From assembly GCA_020344955.1 (NCBI GenBank), contig CP070831.1, positions 2,088,434 to 2,123,137 on the forward strand: DNA of 34,704 nucleotides, in the 5' to 3' direction. Below the pieces are notes generated by a model. That model saw nothing but the letters and a program-made list of their open reading frames with translations. It was not told the DNA's origin and made no database searches. The DNA is from Promethearchaeota archaeon (GTDB taxonomy: Archaea > Asgardarchaeota > Lokiarchaeia > Sigyniarchaeales > SOKP01). The translations under genes and the position numbers were made by a program. The first letter of the stretch is position 1; each line of letters opens with the position of its first letter. Below are positions 1 through 7,647 of this stretch, piece after piece.

Positions 1-833
1 CTGATAAATAAGTAAGCTTCTGCAACATGACAACGTAAAATATTTTGGTTGTATGTTGGAAACCCACCAAAACCCCCTCTCTTAACTACTTCAACACTAA
101 TTGGATCAGTTAAGATATTGTTATATTTTTTTCTTAATTTTCGAATTAAACTTGCCCAAATAGAAATATCTGGAATCATTTCCTGAATATTTTGGACCTG
201 ATACCTCCCATTCGAATAATCTCTTATAATATCTTCACATGGGTATAATTCTATCGAACAACCTAAATCTTCGACTAATTGGCAAATATCGTCTAATAGG
301 TGGATATTGTCTTTCATAACTACTGTACTGATGATAGGTTTGATATTATTTTTATTAGCTAGCTTAATGGATTCGATGACTCTATCAAATACTTTTATTC
401 CACGCATTTTATCATGTAATTTTGCTGTTGGATAATCCAGGGAAAGTAAGACATAATCCAAGCCTTCAATTTTTTGTTCTCTGAATAATTTAGGTAATAG
501 ATATCCGTTAGTAGCTATCCCATTCATAAAATCATGAATAACTCCAGTATAATATATCAATTCTGGTAAATCCTTTCTTAGTGTTGGTTCGCCACCTGTA
601 AAAGAGAGAGAAAGGACACCTAAATCAGCAACCTCATCAATTAATAATTTAATTTGTTCTGTGGTCATATCATGTCCTAAAACAGATTCAGGTAAAGAAT
701 GAATAGAACAGAAGGGACATTTCCCATTGCAACGTAATGTTAATTCTATTTGAGCAGAATAGGGGATTTTATAGTCAGTAAAATTGTTTAAAATGAAGTT
801 TTTAATATACTGTATCCACTTTTTAATACGCAT
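1..833 (-). CDS. Radical SAM protein (MoaA/PqqE-like), 3' end cut by window edge
   Basis: The frame is open from an ATG at 833 down to base 1, giving 277 residues with no stop, so the C-terminus lies outside the window. The radical SAM cluster motif C-x3-C-x2-C is at residues 35, 39 and 42 (CNGKCPFC), followed by the glycine-rich SAM-binding stretch FTGGEPTLR near residue 72 and later by LSLD. The TIM-barrel part is complete. A further Cys in LRCHVAEAYLF near the cut lies where SPASM/twitch auxiliary-cluster domains begin. Family knowledge: such proteins modify peptides, cofactors or lipids by radical chemistry. The substrate cannot be read from the sequence. The neighbour at 1048-1380 is on the same strand, 214 bp upstream, so co-transcription is possible but not shown. 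Confidence 0.85.
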   Translation of the reverse strand, partial: MRIKKWIQYIKNFILNNFTDYKIPYSAQIELTLRCNGKCPFCSIHSLPESVLGHDMTTEQIKLLIDEVADLGVLSLSFTGGEPTLRKDLPELIYYTGVIHDFMNGIATNGYLLPKLFREQKIEGLDYVLLSLDYPTAKLHDKMRGIKVFDRVIESIKLANKNNIKPIISTVVMKDNIHLLDDICQLVEDLGCSIELYPCEDIIRDYSNGRYQVQNIQEMIPDISIWASLIRKLRKKYNNILTDPISVEVVKRGGFGGFPTYNQNILRCHVAEAYLFI

Positions 834-1047
834 TTGAGGAATTTGATTCTACACCATACAATTCTTAACAAATCTCTATTTAAGAATTTAAAGAAGATTA
901 TAATTAAAAATATAACTTAATGGTTTAATAATGAATAATTTTTAAAAAAACAAAAGTGTTCAAGAGAAAATAAAAAAAATATAAAATAAATTTATACTAT
1001 ATACTTTAGTATTCATAGCCACACTGTTTTTGCTATTATTAGGAACT

Positions 1048-1380
1048 CTAATAACAATTACAAACATATTTTTTAGCGTATATTTTTACACCGCCCATTT
1101 GGTGTAAAACTTGGCTCTTATCTTCATGTGTGGCAAATGCAGTACTTGCGCATTCTGGGCATACTCTACGGCCTTCAACTGGAGGTTTTTCCTCCAATCG
1201 TGCTTCTTCTTCTTGCTTGTCTACTATAGCAGAAGGTTTGACTGTTGTAGCAGCAGGAGTAGAAGGAGATGACGTCGTTGGAGTTGAACTTACAGATATA
1301 GGTTCAGCTTTCATTAATTTATCAAGTTTAAGGTTAATGTCTTCAAGTAGTTTTAATACTTTTTGTTCAAATTCTGACAA
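1048..1380 (-). CDS. Small coiled-coil protein with C-terminal zinc ribbon
   Basis: This 110-residue protein has three parts: an amphipathic helix likely to form a short coiled coil (residues 1-25), a low-complexity Ser/Thr/Pro linker (about 28-50), and a C-terminal zinc ribbon with CPEC at 74-77 and CNC at the very end. The last knuckle (C-x-C) is shorter than the usual C-x2-C and the protein stops one residue later, so the ribbon may be degenerate. The start is TTG at 1380; it is chosen because GAGGAG lies just upstream on the minus strand and no better ATG exists. I do not recognise a function. Small ribbon proteins with an oligomerising helix are common in Asgard genomes and are often guessed to bind nucleic acid or protein; that is inference. 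Confidence 0.6.
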   Translation of the reverse strand: MSEFEQKVLKLLEDINLKLDKLMKAEPISVSSTPTTSSPSTPAATTVKPSAIVDKQEEEARLEEKPPVEGRRVCPECASTAFATHEDKSQVLHQMGGVKIYAKKYVCNCY

Positions 1381-1771
1381 TATAGTTCTCCTCTTAAAAA
1401 TTATTTTTCAAATTTAATCTATTTTTTTAAAGAATTAATCTAAGTTTGATTTTATATACTTTGGTAAAATGAAAAATCCTCAATCTTAATTGGAATAAAT
1501 TGTTCGGATGAAGCATTTTAGAATGGTACTTATTTATCTTAATGCTTGAAATAGTTGTTTTTGCAACATTAATCTCCAATTTAAAGCTATTCATTAAAAA
1601 AAATAGAGGAATTATTTTTGTTAATGATTTCAATAATAATTTAAAAATTAGATTGATTATCCTCTTGATTTACAATATTCATTAATGAATTTAATTCATT
1701 AGAATAATTTAATTACCTATTATTATATTTATATTCATTTAAAAATGAAATAATTTGAACGTGGTTTTTAG
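1381..1771. other. 391-bp intergenic region between divergent genes
   Basis: No credible coding sequence is seen; short frames here are AT-rich and lack start signals. The left end carries the GAGGAG ribosome-binding site of the zinc-ribbon gene, and the right end carries the promoter and palindromes listed separately for the gene at 1772. Confidence 0.6.
1677..1749 (+). promoter_or_regulatory. TATA box flanked by two palindromes upstream of the GT/flavin-reductase gene
   Basis: A 14-bp perfect palindrome (ATTCATTAATGAAT, 1677-1690) is followed by a TATA-like tatatttatat (1724-1734) and a second palindrome (ttcattt-aa-aaatgaa, 1734-1749). The second lies where transcription would start, about 22-38 bp before the ATG at 1772. 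Both share the half-site ATTCATT, and a third copy lies at 1693-1699. This arrangement would suit an operator, but AT-rich DNA yields palindromes easily. Confidence 0.4.
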
Positions 1772-3253
1772 ATGAAAAAACTGATTTTTGCTTATTTTTC
1801 TGATTGCTCAGACCCAAAAGATTTACTACTAGCAGCAAGTATTCGTAAATTTGGAGGATCTTTATCAGATTATCCAATTTGGGTTTTAATTCCAAAAAGG
1901 GAAGAAAATGTTGCTAACGAGATGAAAAATTTATTTTTATTGCTGAATGTTGATCTAATTCCTTTTTCAACTGAGGATGAGTTAAAATTTCCTTTTATTA
2001 CCTATGTCCTTGCTGCCGCAAATGCTGAAGCATTAGCAAAAGAAAAAACAGAACTTCTTGCATGGCTTGGTTCAAATACAATTATTTTTAATGAACCAAA
2101 ACACTTTCTTTTGGATAATGATAAGAATTTAGGTTATCGACCAGTTCATCATACTAATATTGGGTCATTTTATGATGAACCAATAGATCCATTTTGGGAT
2201 CTAGTGTATCAAAAATGCAATATATCTAAAGAACAAATTTTTCCAATGAAAACACATGTTGACCATAACAAGCTCCGCCCTTACTTTAATGCTGGTTGTT
2301 TGATCATTAGACCAGAGAAAGGATTACTTCAATCATGGTGGAATACTTATAAAGAATTACATAATGAAAAATGTATTAAAGATTATTACAATAAGAACTA
2401 CATATATGCTATATTCATTCATCAAGTAATCTTATCAGGTGTGATACTCTCTACCATGGAAAGAAGTGAACTTTTTGAATTGCCTTTTGATTATAATTAT
2501 CCATTAAATCTATATTATAATTGTCCGTTTGTTTATCGGGCTAAAGATGTCAATAAATTAATTACAGTTCGTTATGAGGATTTAGGAGATCTTAAAAAGA
2601 TTCTCATTCAAGATCCTTTGAAAAGTTGGCTAATAAGTCAAATAGATAACTTTTTCCTAAAGACATTATCCTCTGCTGAGAAAATTAAATTTGGAAATGT
2701 TCCTCTAGTTTATCCTGTCCCTATTATTCTTGCAGGAGCATTTTTTAATAATAAACCTAATTTTGAGACATTAGGAGATGTTGGAATAATGGGGATTAAG
2801 CCTCCACTTGTTTACATATCATCAGGTCAAGATCATTATACAAATCAAGGAATTCTCGAACATGGAACCTTTAGTATTAATTTTCCAACAACACAACTTC
2901 TTACAAAAACGGACTATTGCGGAGTAGTATCTGGAAAAGATGTAGATAAATCACAATTATTTAATGTTTTTTATGGTGAATTAGAAACAGCACCTATGAT
3001 TCGAGAGTGCCCCGTGAATTTAGAATGTAAAGTTATCAAGGAATTTTCAATTCAACATAGACAGATATTTATTGCAGAGATTGTACAAGCATATGTTAGT
3101 GAAGATTATGTTATTAAAAATGAAGAAGGTTTGGGAATTGCAGATATGGTAAAATTGGATCCAATTATCTATGCATTAGATAATAATTATTATAAAATTG
3201 GTGAAAGCATCGGAACAGGATACCAAGAAAGCCAGAAATTTAAACAGGATTAG
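1772..3253 (+). CDS. Fusion of a GT8-like glycosyltransferase domain (degenerate DxD) and a flavin-reductase domain
   Basis: This 493-residue protein has two domains. Residues 1-300 resemble GT-A-fold, GT8-like proteins: beta-strand starts, a L-G-S-N-T segment at 99-103 where relatives carry L-D-x-D-T, YRPVHHTNIGS at 122-132, and PYFNAGCLIIRPE at 170-182, matching the GT8 FNAG block. Residues 310-483 match the flavoredoxin/flavin reductase-like FMN-binding split barrel: MGIKPPLVYIS (340-350), TDYCGVVSGKDVDK (380-393), APMIRECPVNLECKV (407-421) and NNYYKIGE near the end. The metal-binding DxD of the first domain appears lost (G100-S-N102), so that half may be non-catalytic. The gene is monocistronic, faces a convergent neighbour and has a promoter at 1724-1749. 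Substrate and partner are unknown. The flavin-domain call is firm; the GT call is moderate. Confidence 0.75.
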   Translation: MKKLIFAYFSDCSDPKDLLLAASIRKFGGSLSDYPIWVLIPKREENVANEMKNLFLLLNVDLIPFSTEDELKFPFITYVLAAANAEALAKEKTELLAWLGSNTIIFNEPKHFLLDNDKNLGYRPVHHTNIGSFYDEPIDPFWDLVYQKCNISKEQIFPMKTHVDHNKLRPYFNAGCLIIRPEKGLLQSWWNTYKELHNEKCIKDYYNKNYIYAIFIHQVILSGVILSTMERSELFELPFDYNYPLNLYYNCPFVYRAKDVNKLITVRYEDLGDLKKILIQDPLKSWLISQIDNFFLKTLSSAEKIKFGNVPLVYPVPIILAGAFFNNKPNFETLGDVGIMGIKPPLVYISSGQDHYTNQGILEHGTFSINFPTTQLLTKTDYCGVVSGKDVDKSQLFNVFYGELETAPMIRECPVNLECKVIKEFSIQHRQIFIAEIVQAYVSEDYVIKNEEGLGIADMVKLDPIIYALDNNYYKIGESIGTGYQESQKFKQD

Positions 3254-3290
3254 TATCAATTTAAAAATCTTATAAAAATAATTTAATTTT

Positions 3291-3326
3291 AATCCTAAAA
3301 AATCAAAAGATCACTTATTTAGGATT
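3291..3326. terminator. Hairpin between convergent genes
   Basis: Arms aatcctaaa (3291-3299) and tttaggatt (3318-3326) pair perfectly over 9 bp with an 18-nt loop. The structure lies between the stop of the plus-strand gene at 3253 and the stop of the minus-strand gene at 3319, overlapping the latter's last codons. It could serve as a bidirectional 3'-end structure. T-runs flank it only weakly. Confidence 0.4.
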
Positions 3327-3714
3327 TAATTAAATCTCTGCTTGCTATAATATTTATATCAAGCCCAAGCACATTTTCTATTAGGATATCCCCCATTTTT
3401 ATAGGAGCTTTGCTTTCTATTTTTGCGATTTCTTTAAGAGTTTCTTCCAATCGATCCTTTGGAATCGGTTTATCTGATCTCACAGGGATTAGTGGTAAGA
3501 ATCCATTTTCCACTTGCATTGTAGTAGTAAGAATTCTCTTTGGTGCGACGAATTCTTCTCTAGCATATTCTTCCCCCCTCTTACATGAATGACCTTCTAT
3601 AATCAATTCACCATTTACATTTTCAACATGAACAAGACAACCAGTTGGGCAGATAATGCATCTTATATCCTTAAATCCTTCTGGAAGCTCACTTTCATTA
3701 ACTTCTGTTGACAT
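3319..3714 (-). CDS. DUF1667 protein, third gene of the glycerol-3-phosphate dehydrogenase-type operon
   Basis: This 131-residue protein carries an N-terminal Cys cluster (C19, C22, C26 in CIICPTGC, and C44 in GHSCKRG) that probably binds an Fe-S cluster. The block RILTTTMQVENG and the motif PVRSDKPIPK follow, both typical of DUF1667. The family is known from operons with a GlpA-like dehydrogenase and an NAD/FAD oxidoreductase (the TM1432-TM1434 set of Thermotoga maritima), which is exactly the order here. It starts 21 bp after the preceding stop, with GGTGATC as a plausible ribosome-binding site. Its likely job is electron transfer or assembly within the complex; that role is inferred from context. 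Confidence 0.85.
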   Translation of the reverse strand: MSTEVNESELPEGFKDIRCIICPTGCLVHVENVNGELIIEGHSCKRGEEYAREEFVAPKRILTTTMQVENGFLPLIPVRSDKPIPKDRLEETLKEIAKIESKAPIKMGDILIENVLGLDINIIASRDLIKS

Positions 3715-3735
3715 TTCTGATCACCTAGTTTTTGG

Positions 3736-5034
3736 TCAATCCTCCTCAATTAAAACCTCAGGTCGAGGGATTACTTCGATTTCTAAGGTTTTACAATCAG
3801 GATCTATTTGTTGTTCACTTAAATTTAATTTTATTTCAATCATCTCACTTGGAATAACATATCTCCTCTTTCGTTTGTATACGATTTTATTATTTTCATC
3901 TTTGAATTGAATTAAAAGTCTTCTATCTGGTCGCTTGACTCTAAACGTAAAAATAATATCTTTAGATAAATCAGCTCGATTAATCAAATCGGGTTTTATA
4001 TAATTAACATTTTCACCAGAAATGCACTTAATGTAGTCTTTTTTTCCAATACTTTTACCTAATCTTTCTTTAATATATTCAATAGCATTTAATCCGGCTC
4101 GTTTTGCCTCTGCTGAGACTAGATCTACTAAATCATGAACTTGTAAAACATTTCCACACGCAAATACACCTTCAATTGAAGTCTCTAAATTATTATCGAC
4201 TATAGGACCTCCCATTTGTGAAATCTCTGCTCCCGCTTCTCTAGTTAACTCATTTTCAGGAATTAAGCCAACGGATAATAAGAGAGTGTCACACTCAATA
4301 AATTTATCAGATCCGATGACTCTATCAAAATTTCTATCTACTTTTGATATTGTTACTCCTTGAACTCTATCTTTCCCATGGATTTTTGTAACGGTATAAC
4401 TTGTAATTAATGGAATTCCATAATCTTCTAAGCATTGTACTTCGTTTCTTATTAATCCACTTACATAAGGTTGAATTTCTACAACAGCTTTAACTTGACA
4501 TCCCTCCCACGTTAAACGACGTGCCATGATCATACCAATATCCCCACTTCCTAGAATCACATACGTGCGCCCAGGTAAATATCCTTCGATATTAACAAAT
4601 CTTTGAGCCTGCCCCGCAGTATATATTCCAGAAGGCCGAAACCCAGGAATATTAATTGCGCCCCTGGTTTTTTCACGACAGCCCATAGCAAGGATTATAG
4701 CTTTAGCTTGAATCTCAATTAATCCCTCATCTTTATTTACTGCATATATTTTTTTATCTGGAGTGAATTCGATTACCATAGTATCTAATTTAGAGGGAAT
4801 TTTAAGTTCTTTTGCTTCATTAATAAATCTTTGGACATATTCAGGTCCAGTTAATTCTTCATTAAATTCATGGAGCCCAAATCCATTATGAATGCATTGG
4901 AGTGTAATTCCTCCTAACTCTTTATCCCTTTCTATAATCAAAACATCTAGTTCAGCTTTTTTAACGACAATCGCAGCAGCTAATCCAGCAGATCCCCCTC
5001 CTATCACGACCACATCCACATCATATTTTTTCAT
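3736..5034 (-). CDS. NAD(P)/FAD-dependent oxidoreductase, subunit of GlpA-like complex
   Basis: This 432-residue two-dinucleotide-fold flavoprotein has an FAD-binding GGGSAG at residues 12-17, the family-typical GGITLQCIHNGFGL at 41-54 and LTGPEY at 61-66. A second Rossmann motif, VILGSGDIG (159-167), serves NAD(P)H, and a late GVFACGN block contacts FAD. It has no redox-active C-x4-C pair, which separates it from disulfide reductases. The last ~100 residues form a beta-rich extension seen in this family. Its ATG overlaps the stop of the upstream dehydrogenase (ATGA, 5031-5034), which implies translational coupling. Role by family and context: passing electrons between NAD(H) and the glycerol-3-phosphate dehydrogenase-like subunit. 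Confidence 0.88.
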   Translation of the reverse strand: MKKYDVDVVVIGGGSAGLAAAIVVKKAELDVLIIERDKELGGITLQCIHNGFGLHEFNEELTGPEYVQRFINEAKELKIPSKLDTMVIEFTPDKKIYAVNKDEGLIEIQAKAIILAMGCREKTRGAINIPGFRPSGIYTAGQAQRFVNIEGYLPGRTYVILGSGDIGMIMARRLTWEGCQVKAVVEIQPYVSGLIRNEVQCLEDYGIPLITSYTVTKIHGKDRVQGVTISKVDRNFDRVIGSDKFIECDTLLLSVGLIPENELTREAGAEISQMGGPIVDNNLETSIEGVFACGNVLQVHDLVDLVSAEAKRAGLNAIEYIKERLGKSIGKKDYIKCISGENVNYIKPDLINRADLSKDIIFTFRVKRPDRRLLIQFKDENNKIVYKRKRRYVIPSEMIEIKLNLSEQQIDPDCKTLEIEVIPRPEVLIEED

Positions 5035-6503
5035 TTTTCACTGATACCTCCTCTTTCACTTTTCATCATTATATCCTTTGTTTTACCTATCAAAAAATTA
5101 GTATCTTCCCCTCTTTTGGTGATATCTTCATATTTTTTATTTAGTTCTCTTGAAAGAATTTCAATGACACGAGGTCGACAGAATCCTCCTTGACATCTAC
5201 CCATCCCAGGTCTACATCGAAATTTAATTCCATCTACAGTATTGGCTCCCACTGGTGCATGTATAGAATTAATAATTTCCTTTTCAGGAATAGTTTCACA
5301 ACGACAAATAATTCTCCCCCAAGCAGGATCTTCTTGAATCTTTTTGTCAAGTTGTTCCTTTGTAAAGTCTTCAAAACGCTCAGGTTTAGGTCTAATTGGA
5401 TTATAATTTGCTTTGACTTTTAACTCTAAGCCTAATAGTTCAAGGAATTCAACAACCTTTTCAGCAATCGCAAATGTTGCTGTCAAACCGGGCGATAAAA
5501 TACCCGCTACATTAATGAAACCATATACATCTGTATTATCAATTATAAAATCATAAGTATCTGGAACAGCTCTTAATCCAGCGAAATTTCTAATTGAGCT
5601 TCTTACAGGAAGATTTGGAACTAATTTCATACCTCCATCTAAGATTTCCTTTAAACCAGCAGTGGTTGTCGAAATATCTTCGCGATCAGTCATATTTTGA
5701 GCATTAGGTCCTACAAAAGTGTTGCCATGTAATGTAGGACAAACTAATATTCCTTTTGATACTTTTGTAGGAATTGGGAATAAGATCTTATTCAATTGGA
5801 TAGCATTTCGATCAAAGAGAATATATTCCCCCTTTCTTGGCATAATACTAAAATAATCTAACCCCAACATTTTAGAAATTTTCGCAGCATATAATCCAGC
5901 AGCATTTATGAGATTTCGTCCCTGAAATTCACCTTGATATGTTCTTACTGTGAAAACATAATCCTGATGTTTAATTTTTACAACCTCATGATTTCTGAAA
6001 AATTTTACCCCATTCATAGCAGCGTTTTCAGCTAAAGCAAATGTCAATTCATAAGGGCTGGCAAGTCCAGCAGTAGGTGCATGTAAAACGCCCACAACCT
6101 CGCCAGTTAAATTTGGTTCCAATTTTTTTATCTGTTTCTTATCCAATATTACTTCTAAGTCAGGAATGCCATCTTCAACGCCTTTTTTTCGTTCTTCTTC
6201 TAATTGCTTAATTTGATTGTCCTCTAATGCTACTACAAAAGAACCAATTCGCTTGAAGGGGAAATTCAGTTCTTGAGCTGCTTGATTATATAATTTATTT
6301 CCTTTAATACATAAATATCGCTTAATGTATTCTCTTGAAGAAGCATATCCAGCATGAATCACACCAGAATTAGCTTTGGTAGTTCCAGAAGCAACCTCCG
6401 CTTCTTTTTCTAGTAAACAAATTTCTAAATCATATTTTGAAAGCGTACGAGCTATACAACAACCAGTAACTCCGCCTCCAATTATTATTACATCGTAAAT
6501 CAA
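5031..6503 (-). CDS. GlpA-like FAD-dependent glycerol-3-phosphate dehydrogenase with BFD [2Fe-2S] domain
   Basis: This 490-residue protein has an N-terminal DAO-type FAD domain with IIGGGVTG at 7-14, ASGTTKANSGVIHAGY at 38-53 and a C-terminal FAD contact block near GFINVAGILSPGLT (328-341). A BFD-like Fer2 domain follows, with cysteines C400-x-C402 and C437-x4-C442 (GRCQGGFC). This architecture is that of anaerobic glycerol-3-phosphate dehydrogenase GlpA and its relatives (TM1432 type), oxidising sn-glycerol 3-phosphate to DHAP. Related enzymes act on 2-hydroxyglutarate or other hydroxy acids, so the substrate is not certain. The start is TTG at 6503, placed directly before the conserved YDVIIIGGG strand. 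It is the first gene of a three-gene operon. Confidence 0.85.
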   Translation of the reverse strand: MIYDVIIIGGGVTGCCIARTLSKYDLEICLLEKEAEVASGTTKANSGVIHAGYASSREYIKRYLCIKGNKLYNQAAQELNFPFKRIGSFVVALEDNQIKQLEEERKKGVEDGIPDLEVILDKKQIKKLEPNLTGEVVGVLHAPTAGLASPYELTFALAENAAMNGVKFFRNHEVVKIKHQDYVFTVRTYQGEFQGRNLINAAGLYAAKISKMLGLDYFSIMPRKGEYILFDRNAIQLNKILFPIPTKVSKGILVCPTLHGNTFVGPNAQNMTDREDISTTTAGLKEILDGGMKLVPNLPVRSSIRNFAGLRAVPDTYDFIIDNTDVYGFINVAGILSPGLTATFAIAEKVVEFLELLGLELKVKANYNPIRPKPERFEDFTKEQLDKKIQEDPAWGRIICRCETIPEKEIINSIHAPVGANTVDGIKFRCRPGMGRCQGGFCRPRVIEILSRELNKKYEDITKRGEDTNFLIGKTKDIMMKSERGGISEK

Positions 6504-6667
6504 TTATAGACAAACCCTTTAAATAATGTTTTAGTTTAAATATCTGAAATGAATATTAGAATCTAATCTTAAAAAATATATATACCTTTTAAATTTATTA
6601 AAGAGAAGAATAGATTTTTACACTAATATTTATATAAATATTTTTATAATTTTCTTATTCCAATCTC

Positions 6668-7012
6668 TTAAAAAATAGCAATTAATATAAACCAAATAAG
6701 ATTGAAAACAAGCGCAAGAAGAATTAAAATCTTAGTTACAGGATTAAACATAGTATTTTTTATCCCTTTTGTCATTTTTAACTTTAACTCATCATCAATA
6801 AGATTTTCAATTGTATTATAACGGCTTGCTTCCTTTTTCATATGAATAGATCCTAGAAATCGTGGATTCGCTAAGTTTTTTATAATATTACCTAAATTAT
6901 TTGAATAAAGTTGATTTTTCTTTCTTATAATTGGAAGTTGCTTAAATTCTGTTTTATCCTTAGAATCCTTATTTACAGGTTGCTTCATTCTTTTTTCCTT
7001 TTTGTAATTCAC
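6668..7012 (-). CDS. Small basic protein with C-terminal membrane anchor
   Basis: This 114-residue hypothetical protein is strongly basic and polar up to about residue 88. One hydrophobic helix at about 92-113 ends at the stop, giving a tail-anchored layout with the N-terminus presumably in the cytoplasm. The frame begins with GTG at 7012; an ATG at 6988 (residue 9), preceded by AAAGGAAA, is an equally good start. No known domain is recognised. It lies on the same strand between the longin-like gene (7102-7488) and the dehydrogenase operon, 90 bp from the former, so it could share its transcript. Confidence 0.5.
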   Translation of the reverse strand: MNYKKEKRMKQPVNKDSKDKTEFKQLPIIRKKNQLYSNNLGNIIKNLANPRFLGSIHMKKEASRYNTIENLIDDELKLKMTKGIKNTMFNPVTKILILLALVFNLIWFILIAIF

Positions 7013-7101
7013 TAAATTTCTTTTTCATGATTTAAAAATCAAATTAGTCTTAAATTTTTTTCGATTATATTACAAAAAAAGATAGTTTTTGAGAATTATT
7101 A

Positions 7102-7488
7102 CTATAGTTCTTCCAATGAATCTGTAATGTGATTGCCAAATTCAGCAAATGTTTTTATATTCTTTCCAATATTTCTTAAAAGCTCATCAGGATAAATTTT
7201 ATAAAATTTTTTTGAGATATTTTGTAACTCCTTCAAGACTCTTTTAGCTTTAGCTTCACTCGAAGAATTCGCAACAAATAGGAAATGATTATTCTTTACG
7301 ACTGTAAAACGAATACTGCTTAGTTCAAAATTAGAAATCCCCCCTTCAGCAAGATTTTCAGCAAATGTATTTAATGCACTCATTAGGCCTCCAAAAACTT
7401 GTGGCCCTATTCTTGGATCAATTACTCGACTAAATACCGTTAAACCACTTTCCGTTAATATCCATATGTCTCTTATAATCTTTGTCAA
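7102..7488 (-). CDS. Longin/roadblock-like small-GTPase accessory protein
   Basis: This 128-residue protein starts with IRDIWILTESGLTVFSR, two beta strands joined by a tight turn, as in longin and roadblock folds. A helix (about 29-46, GGLMSALNTFAENL) follows, then strands with SNFELSSIRFTVVKNNHFLFVAN (52-74) and a long C-terminal helix. The order beta-beta-alpha-beta-beta-alpha suits a longin domain. Such stand-alone proteins are abundant in Asgard archaea beside expanded small GTPases, where they are thought to act as GTPase platforms; no GTPase lies in this window. The start is TTG at 7488 with GGAAC about 8 nt upstream. The fold call comes from pattern, not from a search; family assignment between longin and roadblock is open. 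Confidence 0.6.
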   Translation of the reverse strand: MTKIIRDIWILTESGLTVFSRVIDPRIGPQVFGGLMSALNTFAENLAEGGISNFELSSIRFTVVKNNHFLFVANSSSEAKAKRVLKELQNISKKFYKIYPDELLRNIGKNIKTFAEFGNHITDSLEEL

Positions 7489-7647
7489 GTTGAGTTCCTT
7501 CTTGTTATATAGTTTTTATCAATAGTTTAGGATTTTATTTTTATAAAATAATGATATTAAAGATATATTATTTTATTTAAAAATAATAAATTATATCTTA
7601 AGTTGTTTATCTAAATATAATTAAGTATTAAAATAAAAATTTTAAAT

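Noticed and set aside
1130-1417. Plus-strand 95-codon frame opposite the zinc-ribbon gene
   Set aside because: It is antisense to a gene with a conserved CPEC ribbon and a good ribosome-binding site; its own product is low complexity without a motif.
1427-1633. Minus-strand 68-codon frame in the intergenic region
   Set aside because: The product is an AT-rich composition artefact with no domain, no ribosome-binding site and no conserved context.
7560-7610. A/T-only inverted repeats in the divergent region before the lactate operon
   Set aside because: The arms contain only A and T, and such matches are expected by chance in this composition.
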